Below are positions 31,750-42,788 of a stretch of 58,779 bases of DNA, in pieces. A program made the translations under genes and the position numbers. Under the pieces are notes generated by a model. That model had not been told where the DNA came from and did no database searches. It was given only the letters and a program-made list of their open reading frames with translations. Positions within the stretch are counted from its first letter, which is position 1; every line of letters starts with the position of its first letter. The DNA comes from Penium margaritaceum (taxonomy: Eukaryota > Streptophyta > Zygnematophyceae > Desmidiales > Peniaceae): assembly GCA_023375785.1 (NCBI GenBank), contig SZWC01015257.1:6841-65619 (forward strand), in the 5' to 3' direction.

Positions 31750-32334
31750 TCGTAACCCTATGCAAACACCATTGCGAGGTACGGGTCTTGTTCGACACGG
31801 AACATGCTGATGTTGGCCATTAAATCTGGTCGTTGACTCAAAGCTTCCGCTGGATTAGATTTTCTATATCGGTACTTATTGTCGTAGTCGAAGTTAGACT
31901 CGAGGAACTCCATCCATCGAGTTGATTTACGAATCATATTTGGCTTTGTCTTAATATTATTATGGGCATGATGGTTGGTTTGGATGATGCATCGTCAGTA
32001 TTCCAAGTAGCACCTTTGCATCTTGAATGTGTGTACGACTGTGAACATTCCTTTCTCGTGCACTGCGTAGTTGAGTTCCAGCCCGCAAAATTTTCTTGAC
32101 ATGTATTCAAACCATTGTTTCCCCAGTGCCTTTGTCTTGGAAGAGAATGGCTTTGATGGCTTTATCGGATGCGTCAGTAGCCATGATGTTGTCCACTATC
32201 GGATCTACCAATCGTAAGGCTGGCGCCAAGGTCAGAGCATTTCTCACAGAGTTGAATGCTTCTTTTCCGTTGTCCCCCCAATTCTACTTGGTGGTTTTGA
32301 AATGAGATCAAAGAGAGGTGCTGAAACTCAATCA
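31750..32334 (-). pseudogene. gypsy RNase H (G1)
   Basis: Reads NWGDNGKEAFNSVRNALT, ALRLVDPIVDNIMATDASDK and AIKAILFQDKGTGE, matching G2 at 50290-50476. The DASD motif holds a catalytic Asp. It is cut off from RT by the solo LTR at 32340-33148 and damaged after about 32090. Confidence 0.75.
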
Positions 32335-32339
32335 TAGTC

Positions 32340-33148
32340 TGTGAACCGAGGGGTGCCCAACAAAACGGTCACACGCCGAGCCCTTCGGATAAACCTCCCA
32401 AACCTGAACCCCTTGGTATATAGGCCAATCGGAAGACTTGCAGGAATAAATGGAAATATGTGAGGCAATGCTTAAAATACAAGGAGAGTTGGACAATGAA
32501 TGAATCCTTTGACTTGATAGATTAGTATACAAAAATTTACAAAGCCTTTGGGTAAGATTGACATGCCTAGAATAACCCCTAGGCTTCCTTATGTACCAGT
32601 CCCTATGAGCCAGCCGAGAGCCCCTCGGTGCTCTAAAGCCCTCTATTGAGGACCAAAGATACAAATACATGGAATCACATAGCACGCATTGCGATCTTTC
32701 TAACACACAAAAGAACACCTCAATCCATGGAGAAACGGCTGAATTATGGCACTTTAAGTTGTTGCTGCTGGCAGCACTGTCAGCTTGTGTCACGGCCACC
32801 CGAAGCGCCCTTGCCTGCGAATGCACCTTCAGCCACCATCCCGAAGCACCCATGAACTGTAATGAACCTTACTTTATTGGATAAGTGTCCATCCAGGGAT
32901 TCTTTGGCTGCAGTGGGCGAGAAATTTGCTCCGTCGTGCTTGGGATCGAACAGGTACGTCTCCTGTTTTCTGCAAGGGTGCCATCCACCTTTGCACGGCC
33001 ATATCTTCATCATTCCTGCACTAAATGACCCGGTACTTGGATCCATTTCGCACGGTTTTTCACTTATAACACAACGAGAGAATCAAAATATGCATCTGAA
33101 GTCAGCATGATGACATAATCACTGCCTCTACCGGTGGCTCCCATAACA
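32340..33148. repeat. 809-bp solo LTR with TAGTC target duplication
   Basis: Begins TGTGAACC and ends CATAACA, flanked by TAGTC at 32335-32339 and 33149-33153. It lies exactly between the RT segment (33154 upward) and RNase H (32334 downward) of G1. Excising it with one TAGTC rejoins the two in the order seen in G2. It has no coding content. Its parent element is not in the window. In G1 orientation it reads TGTTATGGGAGCC first. Confidence 0.92.
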
Positions 33149-33153
33149 TAGTC

Positions 33154-34140
33154 CTTTACAAATCAATGGTAATAGTTGCAGAAGAAAAAAAAACACTTGG
33201 ATGTCCCAAACATTTATGGACGTCAGCCAATCAGTGAGAACCTCAACCTTTTTTGGATCCATTGTGATCTGTTTGCCACCGATGATGTTGGCCAAAAACT
33301 CAATCGAATGGCAACCAAAGTCACACTTCAAGAGTCTTCTAGAATCATTTCTCTCTTTGTAAAACTTCAAGACATTTTTAAAGATGTCCATTGTGCTCCT
33401 CCAGGGTGCGTCTCTACACCTGTATGTCATTTAGTTACACGATGAAAAAGTTGTCAAGTTACGGACAGAACATGTTTTTCATTGTTGCCATGAATGTTGT
33501 AGGGGCACTTGTGAGTCCAAATGTGACCATGAACTTGAAGTACCTCTATATGGTACGAAACACTATCTTCTTGACGTCCTTATCAGATACACAGATCTGA
33601 TGATAGTCACTGCGTAGGATAATTTCAATAAAAATTTAGGCCCCACGGAGTTGGTCAAAATGTTTGTCCGCTCACAGAAGAGGGTAGCGGTTCTTCATGG
33701 TGATGTCGTTCAACGCTTGGTAGTCCATGCACATCTGCATTTCTCTACTTTTTGTTTTCACAAAATGTACACAAGTCACGCATGGTGACGTGGATAGTCT
33801 GATGAACCCCTGACTGAGCATCTTGTCCAAATACTTCTTGAGTTTTTTCAGCTCGTGATCACTCATCCGATATGTTCCCTTTACCATTGGTCTGCTTCCC
33901 GGCTTGAAGTCTATCTGATGGTGGATGTTTCGCTTTGAGGTAGCTCTTGGGATAGTTTGTCAGAAAATCCCCTTCGAACTCCTTGATAAGTGTTATCAAC
34001 TGCTTCGGTACTGCTTCAAACTTCTCAGGTGTCGAGATCAATGTGTTCACCTCGGCTGCTACAATTTCTTCTGCTTCTCCTGTCTCCGCATGGACTACCC
34101 ATGCTTCAGCTCTGCACTTTAGGTACCTCTTTGCCACGTC
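33154..34140 (-). pseudogene. gypsy reverse transcriptase (G1)
   Basis: Starts after ISLDVAKRYLKCRAEAW with an IKEFEGDFLTNYPKS region. The RT motifs are VKGTYRMSDHELKKLKKYLD, GFIRLSTSPC, CMDYQALNDITMKNRYPLL, a decayed active site (stop-LNDIQV, from a YLDDILV pattern), EEHNGHL-type sequence and KCDFGCHSIEFLANIIGG. Parts are missing between about 33600 and 33670. Non-functional. Confidence 0.85.
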
Positions 34141-34399
34141 CAGAGATATCGGTTGGTGTTATGTGAATGCCGCAACTTCCTATGTTTGTTCCACCTCTGC
34201 TGCTTCCCGTAACTGTTATTGCATTGTGGGTCACTTGATCACTGGCAGATGTCGTTTTCTGCCAACAATGCTGATGTAGAGTGATCCGCTGTTCCAGTCC
34301 ACCTGCGGATTGTGCCAGTACAGGGAACGTTGTCTGAGGATGATTTTGTGGTTGCTTACTGGGCAAGTGCCCCAGATTGTTCCATGGTGCAGATCTCTA

Positions 34400-34720
34400 A
34401 TTTGCAGTCGGGATGATTCACAAAGTCATCAGGTCAGCAGTTATCCATTAACGGTTTTTCCTTCAAACACTCCTCGTTCAATCTGCAAACCCAGTTTCTT
34501 AACGATGTCATTGCTTACAACACTGATAGCAGTTCCTCCATCCACTAATGCCGTTATCTCTTTGCAACTATTACAACCCCTTGGTTGTACTCTTAGTAGT
34601 ATCACTAGTTGGTCATCCTCGTATTCCTCATCAAAATTTGTAATCTCAGGAATCCTCGCCTACAATGATGTGAGCTGCTCAAATTGGCGTCCGGTTGGCA
34701 CAGCATTTTCTGACCGGACA
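34400..34720 (-). pseudogene. gypsy aspartic protease (G1)
   Basis: Minus-strand reading gives VQPRGCNSCKEITALVDGG, where the usual Asp-Ser/Thr-Gly active site is DGG, then TAISVVSNDIVKKLGLQIER and GVFEGKTVNG followed by a stop. The matching G2 segment is at 44870-45036. It lies between gag and RT as expected. Confidence 0.8.
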
Positions 34721-34749
34721 GGTGACTGGTTGTCTACTCGTGCCCTTTG

Positions 34750-35033
34750 GTGTTTCCCAAATCCTCATTATTTTTCTGCGCCCCTCACCTCCCCCCCATC
34801 ATTTGGTCTGCTCGTGTCCTTTCCGAAAGTTCCATGAGATATGACCCAGCTTCCTACAAGTCCAGTAGGATCATTCATCGCGTTGCTGGACTGTGTCGAT
34901 CTCCATCAAAGACGAGGTTTCTATCGACTGCAAGTTTTCTTCAGCAAGGTAAGAATCGTGGCTTTGGGATCGCCAGTTGTTGGAATAGCGTTTTTAGCGT
35001 TCTAGTCGGTGCTGTCAATGCAATCCGCTCCTC
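34750..35033 (-). pseudogene. gypsy gag C-terminal part (G1), left of C2
   Basis: Continues the gag interrupted by C2: EERIALTAPTRTLKTLFQQ, then NLVFDGDRHSPATR, a stop, and EAGSYLMELSERTR. The counterpart in G2 is SEKAIESSVPTTVFGC...NIFFDGDRRRGSM...EAGPYIAQLSEKTS at 44440-44680. This shared order is the main proof that C2 landed within G1. Confidence 0.75.
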
Positions 35034-35038
35034 CAATC

Positions 35039-35728
35039 TGCCAACCGGCCTGAGGCAAACGGACTAGAAAATAGGGCTCACACAATAGCACCTGCCGTCC
35101 GCTCCTAGCATTTCAGCTAGGAGATGATATCACCCTCAGGATCACGGTTCCACACAGAGCAGCTCCTAGAAATTCACTTGCTAGCAACTGTGTCCACTTA
35201 ATATTTGGTCACTTTCGCGCGAGGTGCTAGTCAAAGACTAACTCCTGGGGCTTAGAACAACCAGTGTCTTCTTTATTCTGTTCCTTAGTTGGACAACTCT
35301 GTGAGGAGCATCCAAGGCCAGATGGTATAATTAGAATGAGGAATAAGCCTGGCACATATTGTCCTAGGCCTGGCATCTGAGGTGTGTGGATAGTGGCACT
35401 TTTGGAGTGGCCACTCCACACCACCTCACCAACTCCCCAATTGGTGCATCCACTGACCGCCAAGTGGCACGTCCTCCTCATGCATGGAGGAATTTCTAAG
35501 AAACTTCCCTTGTGCAGGAAGGACAAAAACCTTCCTGTGCACATCAAGGCTCGATCGCAGGACCTGTTGTCCCTAAGTCCAACATGCTATTCATTGCGCT
35601 ACACTTCTGGTGTCTCGCTTGAACTTGCACCACAAACAAGGTTTGGGGGACTTAATTTTAAGGGAGCAGTGCATGCCCAGCCTGTCCGTTAATTTATAGC
35701 AGTGGCCATGGGGCATAAAATAACAACA
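35039..35728 (-). repeat. 3' LTR of C2
   Basis: In element orientation it starts TGTTGTTATT after the polypurine tract AAGGGAGAGAT and ends CCGGTTGGCA, a mutated TTGACA. It aligns across its length with 40556-41244. It contains a CTCCTAGCATTTCAGCTAGGAG inverted repeat (35102-35123). Confidence 0.9.
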
Positions 35729-35835
35729 ATCTCTCCCTTGCACCTCAGGCCACCTGCTGTGGTAATTTTCTTCCGCATGAACCCATAGCTCTGTGTTGTG
35801 TTTGTACACGTCAGCTGTCTTGGTCTTTAGTTCTG

Positions 35836-36475
35836 TTATCCTGCGTCCACCATGCCGATTCCTCGAGCACCTGCAACATGCAAGTCGCTGTCTAGCGGCT
35901 TTGTCAAGAAGTACGCAAGCATTCTCTTGGCTACAACGTGCTCCAGCTCCATGACACCCTTGGCGACAAGGTCACATGAATAGTAGTACAGAATGTCGAT
36001 GTGCTTTATACGTCCAGAGATCATGTCATCCTCTGCCATAGCGATGGCACTCTGGTTGTCGATGCGGATGATCGTTGCTTCCTCTTGAGGTGCCTTGATC
36101 TCATCAAGCAAACTGCGAAGCCACTTTGTTTCTTTGCACAGTTCGGAGAGCAATTAACTTTGCCTCAGCAATAGAAAGTGAGACACAGTCCTGCTTCCAG
36201 CTCGCCCACGAGACCGCACTACCGTTGAGAAGGCAGACAAAGCCTGAGGTGGATTTCCTGTCGTCAATCCACCCTCCCCAGTCCGCGTCACTGAAGCACG
36301 TCAGTCGCAGCGAGTCTGATCCTTCTAGACCCCCAAACCGAAGTCCCACGTGCCGATTCTTTTTGAGGTAGCGGAAAATGTGCTTCACGACTTGCAAGTG
36401 TTCTGGCCCAGGGCTGGCCATATACCTGCTCACATGGCCCACCGCATAAGTGATGTCAGGTCGCGTCCCCACCAC
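35836..36475 (-). pseudogene. copia RNase H (C2)
   Basis: Two overlapping frames read MVGTRPDITYAVGHVSRYMA, LRLTCFSDADWGGWIDDRKS, SGFVCLLNGSAVSW, SIAEAKLIALR, then RIDNQSAIAMAEDD, RIKHIDILYYY and MLAYFLTKPLD, ending GMVDAG and a stop. Catalytic Asp, Glu and Asp positions are visible. One frameshift near 36130 and one near 36480 separate it from RT. Confidence 0.88.
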
Positions 36476-36479
36476 ATGA

Positions 36480-37259
36480 GGCTCCCAATGGCGGACTGGT
36501 ATGGAATGTTTTGTATCTCCCGCAGGTCTGCCTCGTTGCTTGGTGACATGGAGGAGGAGAGCTTATAGTCGGAGGATATGAGGGTGCTGACAGGTTTGCA
36601 GTCCTCCATGTTGTAGTGCTTCAAGACGTCCATGATGTACTTGGTCTGGTTGAGCTCAATGGTACCTGCTTTGCGGTTGCGGTGGACGGCAATCCCGAGG
36701 TAGTACTCAAGATTTTTTTCTTGAGGTCCGTAAGGGCCTCTTGCAAGGAAGAACACATGATTTGATCTTCCACGTACAACGCCATGAGAAACAAGCCACG
36801 TTCTTCCTCCCGCACATAGACGCTGAGGTCATTTTTTAGGTGCGCAAAGGAGATCTCAGCCATGAAGCTGTCCATCTCAATGTACCACATTCGTGGGGCC
36901 TGTTTCAGCCCGTACAACACCTTCACCATCTTGCACACCTTCCCCACAGGTGCTTTGACACCTTCGGGTACCTCCATGAACACCTCCATTTCAAGCTTCC
37001 CATAAAGGAAAGTTGTCTTCACATCCACCTGGTGGATCTCAAGGTCTTTGGCGACAGCGACGGCGAGCAGGGACCTGATGGAGGCAAACGTGACAACCAG
37101 TGTAAAGGTCTCATCGTACTCAGACCCCGCGCACTGTGAGAATCCTTTCGCCACGACCCTTGCCTTGTACTTGTCAATGCTATCATCGTGCTTCTGCTTC
37201 AGCCTAAGCATCCACTTTGAGCCCACCACGTGAGCATTAGTGGGTTTGTCCACCAGCAC
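36480..37259 (-). pseudogene. copia reverse transcriptase (C2)
   Basis: Open from LVDKPTNAHVVGSKWMLRLK through YKARVVAKGFSQ, EYDETFTLVVTFAS, HQVDVKTTFLYGKL, KVLYGLKQAPRMW and the active site ALYVEDQIM, where YVDD has become YVED. A frameshift follows at about 36720, after which ILEYYLGIAVHRNR and YIMDVLKHYNMEDCKPV continue in another frame. Apart from the active-site change and this shift the domain is complete. Confidence 0.9.
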
Positions 37260-37271
37260 CCATGTGCCATT

Positions 37272-38702
37272 TTATTCAATAGACGCGAGCTCGCTGTCCA
37301 CCGCCAACTTCCACTTGGCAGCATCGGGCCTTGCCAGTGCCTCAGCCACAGTGAGCGGCTCTCCCTGAGCCAAACATGACCAGCTCAGTCCAGTCCAGCA
37401 ACTGGTGTTAGCTTCATACTTTGGTGTTTGTTTTCGCTGTCGTTTGCTGCGATGCTGCATTGCTGGTGCCTTGTCTTTGCTTTGCTATTGCTCCTGTGCT
37501 GTTGGCTGCCCTGAAGTTAACTTTTCGTCTTCTGAAGAGCCACTGGCCTCCGAGCTGGTTTCAGAGGTCTCGGACATCTCCGAATCTGTGTCGGAGCTCG
37601 TCGCTGCGTTAGCCTGCGCAGCCGCTCTCCATGCCACTCCACTCTTCTCCACAGCCTGCCTCACTGGCACAACTTGCCAGTTTTCGGGAGCTTGGTCTCC
37701 TGACTCTAGGAGCACCAACCACTCTCCCTGTTTTGGAATTTGTGTGGGATCAAGAATCTCTTCATTTCCTGGTTTCCTCTCGTCAAAGGTCACGTCCCGG
37801 CTGGTGATGAGTCTTCTTGCTGCCAGGTCCCACAGGCGGTAGGTCTTGTGGGCTGTCTCATAGCCCACCATTACGCACTTCCGCGCTCTTGCATCCAGCT
37901 TGCTGCCACCCTCTCCCACCTGGACCTTTGCCCATGCGGTACAGCCAAAAACTTTGATGTGTGATGGGTCCGGCTTCTTCCCTGACCATACTTCTTATGG
38001 CGTCATCTGTTGCTTGCCCTTTTTCTTGCCGCGCCTACCCAGTGTAGCCGCAGGAGTCAGGTTGACAATGTAGCATGCCGTTCTTGCCGATTCTGCCCAG
38101 AAGCGCGGTGGGAGTTTCGTATCAAAGCGCATGTTGCGCACCATGCCAAGGATGGTCTGATTCATCCGCTCAGCCACACCATTGCTTTGTGGTGTGTAGG
38201 GAGTTGTGGGCTGGTGGTTGAATCCGTGTTGCCGCAACCAACCTTTGCATGATTCATACTCTCCGCCATTGTCCCTTTGCATTGCCTTTACCTTCTTTCC
38301 AGTCTGCCACTCCACCATGGCGACAAACTCCTGCAACTTCTCTCTGACCTCTCCCTTAGTTTTGAGGGAGTAGATCCACACCTTGCGGCTGTGGTCGTCG
38401 ACGAAGGTCATAAAGTACTTGCTGCCACCGTTTGATGTCGTGCGAAAGGGTCCGTACACGTCGGTGTAAATCGGGTCAAGGGCTGCTTTTGCGCGGCGAC
38501 CGTTGCGCTCAAAGCGCTTTCCTTTGGTCTTGCCTCGGAGGCAAGATTCACACAAGTTACCACACCCAGTTGCATCCTTCGTGCACCCCTCCATGCCACG
38601 GACAAGCTGCTGTTGCTGCATGACTTGGAGTGTGCTCTTTGCAATGTGCCCAAAGCATCTATGCCACAGCTCAGCATCTTCGTCCTTGGTGGTAGAGGGC
38701 AC
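37272..38702 (-). pseudogene. copia integrase and linker (C2)
   Basis: One frame with two internal stops (37995, 37485) and a third at 37272. The pre-integrase domain is complete (LWHRCFGH, CESCLRGKTKG). The catalytic triad is intact: YTDVYGPF, QRDNGGEYE and NGVAERMNQ. The C-terminal domain (KVFGCTAWAKVQ, DARARKCVMVGYE, YRLWDLAARRLITSRDVTFD) leads into a Ser/Glu-rich linker and RSKRQRKQTPKYEAN. Very similar to C1 in layout. Confidence 0.9.
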
Positions 38703-38787
38703 ATTCTACATTGCCGTTGTTGTGTTCTCATGCATTGGTACCGAGACCAATGCCTCTGCCGCACCTGCATGACCCTCATCTTCAGAG

Positions 38788-40227
38788 CTATCTGCCGTGG
38801 TTGTCTGCAACACGTAGAGCCCGTCGACCTGTGGAACTAGTGCTACAAGGTCTTTGTTCGCGTAGAGGACCCTTATGTCTTTGTTCTTGAGGACGACTAC
38901 TTCTTTTCTGCGTGAACACCACAGTCATGTTGATGTCCGTTGCATTTGACACGGACAGGAGGTTTGTCGCAAACAAGGGTATGTAGACCACGTCACGTAG
39001 CCGTAGATCCTTCTCCGCACCATTGAGGCTGATACTCACCAGCTTGTCTCCCACGCCCTTTGCGTTCACAACGCTATCGTTTGCGCATCTGAACCGCTGC
39101 TCGGTGGGGCCATTGGAGACAAATCCAGCCTGGTCGTTGCTAGAGTGATGGTCGGTGCCGGAGTCGAGCCCGAAGGCTCCTGGCCTGAGCAGCGCCGCTC
39201 CTTTTCCCGGAGGCGTGCTCTGTGCCATCATGTTGGTGGCTTCTTTGCCACCCTTTTTGCTGCCTTTATTCCCACCACTTATGCCGTCTTCCTTCTTTGG
39301 TGACCTGCACTCTCTTGCCCAGTGCCCAGGTTTCTCGCAGTTGTGGCAGTTGCCCTGTCGCTTGGGAGCCTTGCCGCCATTGTTGCCTCCACCGTCACCG
39401 CTTCCGCTAGTACCTTTCTGACCAGAGGCTGACCCTTTGCTCCCGCGGCCACCGTAGCGGGTGGCGTAGGCTGAGAAGTTAGCCTCACTTCCGCTACGTC
39501 GCATGGCCTCGTTCCGCACGTACTTGGACACTGTCGTGTACGTCAGGTCATCCTCCTTCCAACCACCCATGACAGTGATCATTGGGCTCGAACTCTCCGG
39601 TAGCGCCATGAGGAGTATCATGTCTTGCATGTTTTTGTCAAGGTCCTAGTTCATCTGGCGAGCCTCGCCAAGGAGTCCTTCAAATTCCTTTAGGAATTCC
39701 GGGATTGATTCGCCCTCATTCACTCGCATGCTGATAAGCCGTTGTAGGATGAATAGTCTGTTCGCGAGGGAGGTGGATTGGTGCACACCCTTGAGCTTGG
39801 CATAAGCATCCGAAGCCAGTGTGAACCCCGCAATGACAGGAACATACTTCCTGGCCACCACGTTGCTGAGGAGTGACATGACAATATTATTTCGTTCATT
39901 CCATGCCTCATGCTCCGGTGAGGCCCCTGTGGGAACCTGCTCTTCTCCTTTCAGAAGCTTGATGAATCCACGCACTTTCATTGCCAGTTCAAACTGCCAT
40001 CTCCAGAGCGGGAAGTCATTTCCCTCGAAGACAGGGATTCCTCCCAAAGATTCAAGACCTTGCGGCAGTGCGGTGGCAATCGCGGTTGCTCCTGTGGTCT
40101 GCCCTGTGGTAGCCACTATTGAGTTTGAGGACTGCCGTGCGGCAGCCTCTGTTGCGTTTGAGGACTGCCCTGCAGCAGCCCCCACTGCTCCTGATGGGCC
40201 AGCCATTTTAGCTGCCCTTCTCTGCAA
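38788..40227 (-). pseudogene. copia gag and protease (C2)
   Basis: Starts MQRRAAKMAGPSGAVGAAAG. An Ala/Thr-rich N-terminus is followed by GGIPVFEGNDFPLWRWQFEL, VHQSTSLANRLFILQRLISM, FLKEFEGLLGEARQMN, one TAG at 39646, then LLMALPESSSPMITVMGGW, a Gly/Ser linker, and a fully intact zinc knuckle CHNCEKPGHWAREC. The protease follows with FGLDSGTDHHSSNDQ (Asp-Ser-Gly intact) and RLRDVVYIPLFATNLLSVS. The two halves are in the same frame, so a single TAG is the only break up to the end of protease, where a shift occurs before 38702. Confidence 0.9.
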
Positions 40228-40535
40228 TCTCCGTCTCTGTTACGTTGAGGCCGATGTAGGCTGATGTTAGCTAATGTCTGCTACCAGTTAAAAGGTGCAG
40301 TTCCGTTGCTTACCCCTTCAGCCGATTTCTACCTGCAGACAGAGAAGGCCATTCATACCAGCACACCCAGGGTCTTGCCTCCAAGGGCAGAGCTTGTCCT
40401 TGGTCCCTGAGTGCTGAGTGCAAGCCCAGCCGTTGGAGCTGATGAAGCAGATGGAGCTGATGGAGCTGATGGAGCTGACGTGCGCACCTGGAGAGAGCGT
40501 ACCAAAGTTGAGCGAAGTGTGCCTTACAACTGGTC

Positions 40536-40555
40536 ACTGTAGGCCCATAACCCTT
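40536..40555 (-). promoter_or_regulatory. primer-binding site, half-tRNA initiator Met type (C2)
   Basis: In element orientation AAGGGTTATGGGCCTACAG follows the LTR end TTGACA directly. GGGTTATGGGCC matches the complement of the initiator tRNA-Met anticodon loop and stem, with one change relative to C1 (CCTAC for CCCAC). Confidence 0.8.
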
Positions 40556-41244
40556 TGTCAACCGGCCTGAGTCAAACGGACTAGAAAACAAGGCTGACAC
40601 AATAGCACCTGCCGTCCGCTCCTAGCATTTCAGCTAGGAGAAGATGTCACCCTCAGGATCACAGTTCCACACTGAGAAGCTCCTAGGCAATCACTTGCTA
40701 GCAACCGTGTCCACTTAACACTTGGTCACTTCCGTGCGAGGTGCTAGTCAAAGACTAACTGCTGGGGCTTAGACCAACCAGTGTCTTCTTTATACTGTTC
40801 CTTAGTTGGAAAAGTCTGTGAGGAGCATCTAAGGCCAGATTTTCTAATTAGAATGAGAAATAAGCTTGGTACATACAGTCCTAGGCCTGGCATCTGAGGC
40901 GTGTGGGTAGTGGCACTTTTGGAGTGGCCACTCCACACCACCTCACCAGCTTGCCAATTGGTGCATCCACTGACGGCCAAGTGGCGCATCCTCCTCATGC
41001 GTGGAGAAATGGCTAAGAAACTTCCCCTGTACAGGAAGGTCAAAAACCTTCCTGCGCACATCAAGGCTCGATCACAGGGCCTGTTTTCCCGAAGTCCAGT
41101 ATGCTTTCCGGTGCGCTACACTTCTGGTGTCTCGCTTGGACTTTCACCACAAACAAGGTTTCGGAGACTTCATCCAAGGGAGCAGTGCATGCCCAACATG
41201 TCCGTTAATTCATAGCAGTGGTCATGGAGCATTAAAGGACAACA
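40556..41244 (-). repeat. 5' LTR of C2
   Basis: In element orientation it starts TGTTGTCCTT and ends CCGGTTGACA. It aligns with 35039-35728 and carries the same CTAGGAG inverted repeat. The outer flank CAATT is the target duplication. Confidence 0.9.
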
Positions 41245-41249
41245 CAATT

Positions 41250-42292
41250 ATCTGCACAAGGTCTTCGTAGATGCCAAAAAGTGCAATTGCTCACTGAATG
41301 TCTTCTTTGAGGTTGTATTCATAGAATTACATGGTTCGTCATGCGAGATCACCGCCTGTGATGATTACATGAAAACTCCAAGTATAGTACACCACGCTAG
41401 ACAGCTAACGCAAGCGTTGCAGTCTATACCGTACCGTTTTCCAGAGTTCTCATTCAGCTTCTAAAATGAGTGAGGGTAGCGCAAAAAGTCTGTCCACGTT
41501 TCCGGTGGCGTGAGAGATTTGTGACACGTCTAATTAATCAGCTCGAGAGGTGGTACGCTTGCGGTCAACGATGTGAGAGAGATCACGTGAACCATTCATC
41601 TGGATCTGCCAGTCTCCTGCTGCCGTTGGATGATCTTTAGATCAGACCACCAACTTAAAGCTGTGCCACGTAACAGCGAGGCCGCGAGGTCAGTTTTCTC
41701 TTTTTTTTTGTTTTTTAGCCCAGAAGTGGTGAAGTACACCTCCAAAATATTCTGCCACATCCTGATCATCGCTCCATTTAAGTTCCCAGGGTCAAACAAC
41801 TTGGAAAATGCCCTTCGAATATGAGGTTCACTCGAGAGTTGTAATTTTTTTTCTTTGAATATTTCTTTGCGCGCATAAAAAATCTGAAGCTCCTCCACTG
41901 CCATGTTGAGTTGTTGGAGCAGATGGGTGTTAAGGCTCTCCATTCCTAATATATCTTGGTACATGTCTTTGGTGATTCGCGCTTGATGGCTGGTGTATCC
42001 CATCGTACCAGGTTTTGAGCCGAGGGGCAGCGGCTGCCGGGTCCGTCATCAGATTCGCCATCAGGTTCATCTGTGTTGCGTCATTTGCCACAAAGGTTGC
42101 CGCTGTTGTCTGGTTTGTCTAGAGTGCAAAGGTGTTCATGTGTTTCTTATTCTCCATCGCCAGAGTATTTGTCGGAGACTGCTGCCCGTCTTCAGTTGCG
42201 CATGTTTCGCTCACGTTTTTTCATCGCGAGGTCTGCGATCTTCTGAACTGTGGAGATGTTCTGGAAAATTGTGTGAGTTTTTCACCAAGTAG
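41250..42292 (-). pseudogene. gypsy gag (G1), right of C2
   Basis: The ORF at 42003-41596 reads MGYTSHQARITKDMYQDILG, ESLNTHLLQQLNMAVEELQI and LLRGTALSWWSDLKII. Further broken text (LTPPETW, EQLHFLASTKTLCR) extends to the C2 target site. Every segment has a counterpart in G2 gag (FRQARINKDMYQNPLG, ESLNTHLLQQLNMEMDELQI, LTPPETWSNF). The upstream part (42292-42003) is damaged. Confidence 0.82.
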
Positions 42293-42326
42293 TTAATGCA
42301 TTGGTTTTCCCTCCAGTGCCGATGCA

Positions 42327-42337
42327 CTCTGATACCA
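42327..42337 (-). promoter_or_regulatory. tRNA-Met primer-binding site of G1
   Basis: TGGTATCAGAG on the minus strand, next to the inner LTR edge at 42340. It is the standard complement of the initiator tRNA-Met 3' end, unlike the half-tRNA sites of C1 and C2. Confidence 0.85.
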
Positions 42338-42339
42338 AG

Positions 42340-42788
42340 TGTTATAACGAGCAAAACGTAGTTGGTTCACAGTCATGAGGTATTGGACACAAGAGGATTT
42401 TAGGATTTGCGACAAATGGATAATTTTTAAGATGCAGTTAGTGCTCCTTGTTGGCAAGTGTTGAGTGATTCGGGGACTTATTTACAATGCCGAGAATGAA
42501 AATGAGGCATATGTTGGATCATGAGGGCTTGAGCCGAGTGACACGTGCAGCGTCACGCGGTGAGTGGCTGCTTCAAGAAGCTTCGTCAAGAAGTCAGGAG
42601 GCTTCCAGAAAATCATGGCATTATTCTATTCATATCCAGGTTCATCAAGAAATCAAACGAAAAATATTGAAACATCGATATAGTTTGTGACACTTCTGTC
42701 GAACATACTGGAATGTGGTCGAAGTCGTAAGAAACTTCTGGAACGGAACACCGAAGGTCGGGGAAGGTGGCCAAAATTCCCTCCGCAG
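42340..42788 (-). repeat. 5' LTR of G1, main part, interrupted by G2
   Basis: The inner edge is TGTTATAACG on the plus strand. It carries the family landmark GAAAATGAGGCATATGTTGGAT (42498-42519). It breaks off after CCAAAATTCCCTCCGCAG where the G2 LTR starts. The missing end is found at 52724-52820. Confidence 0.88.

Larger units (their letters stand above)
35039..41244 (-). mobile_element. full-length Ty1/copia element C2 (best-preserved copia)
   Basis: Two LTRs of 690 and 689 bp (35039-35728 and 40556-41244), a half-tRNA-type primer-binding site, gag-pol on the minus strand and a polypurine tract. Flanking CAATC (35034-35038) and CAATT (41245-41249) form a 5-bp target duplication with one change. 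Most of integrase to RT (38702-36621) stays in one frame with three stops. It belongs to the same broad lineage as C1 (shared integrase C-terminal text, same LTR end TTGACA and primer site) but is not the same family. Confidence 0.93.

Noticed and set aside
32332..32853. 173-codon minus-strand ORF
   Set aside because: Lies almost entirely in the solo LTR 32340-33148; no similarity to a protein.
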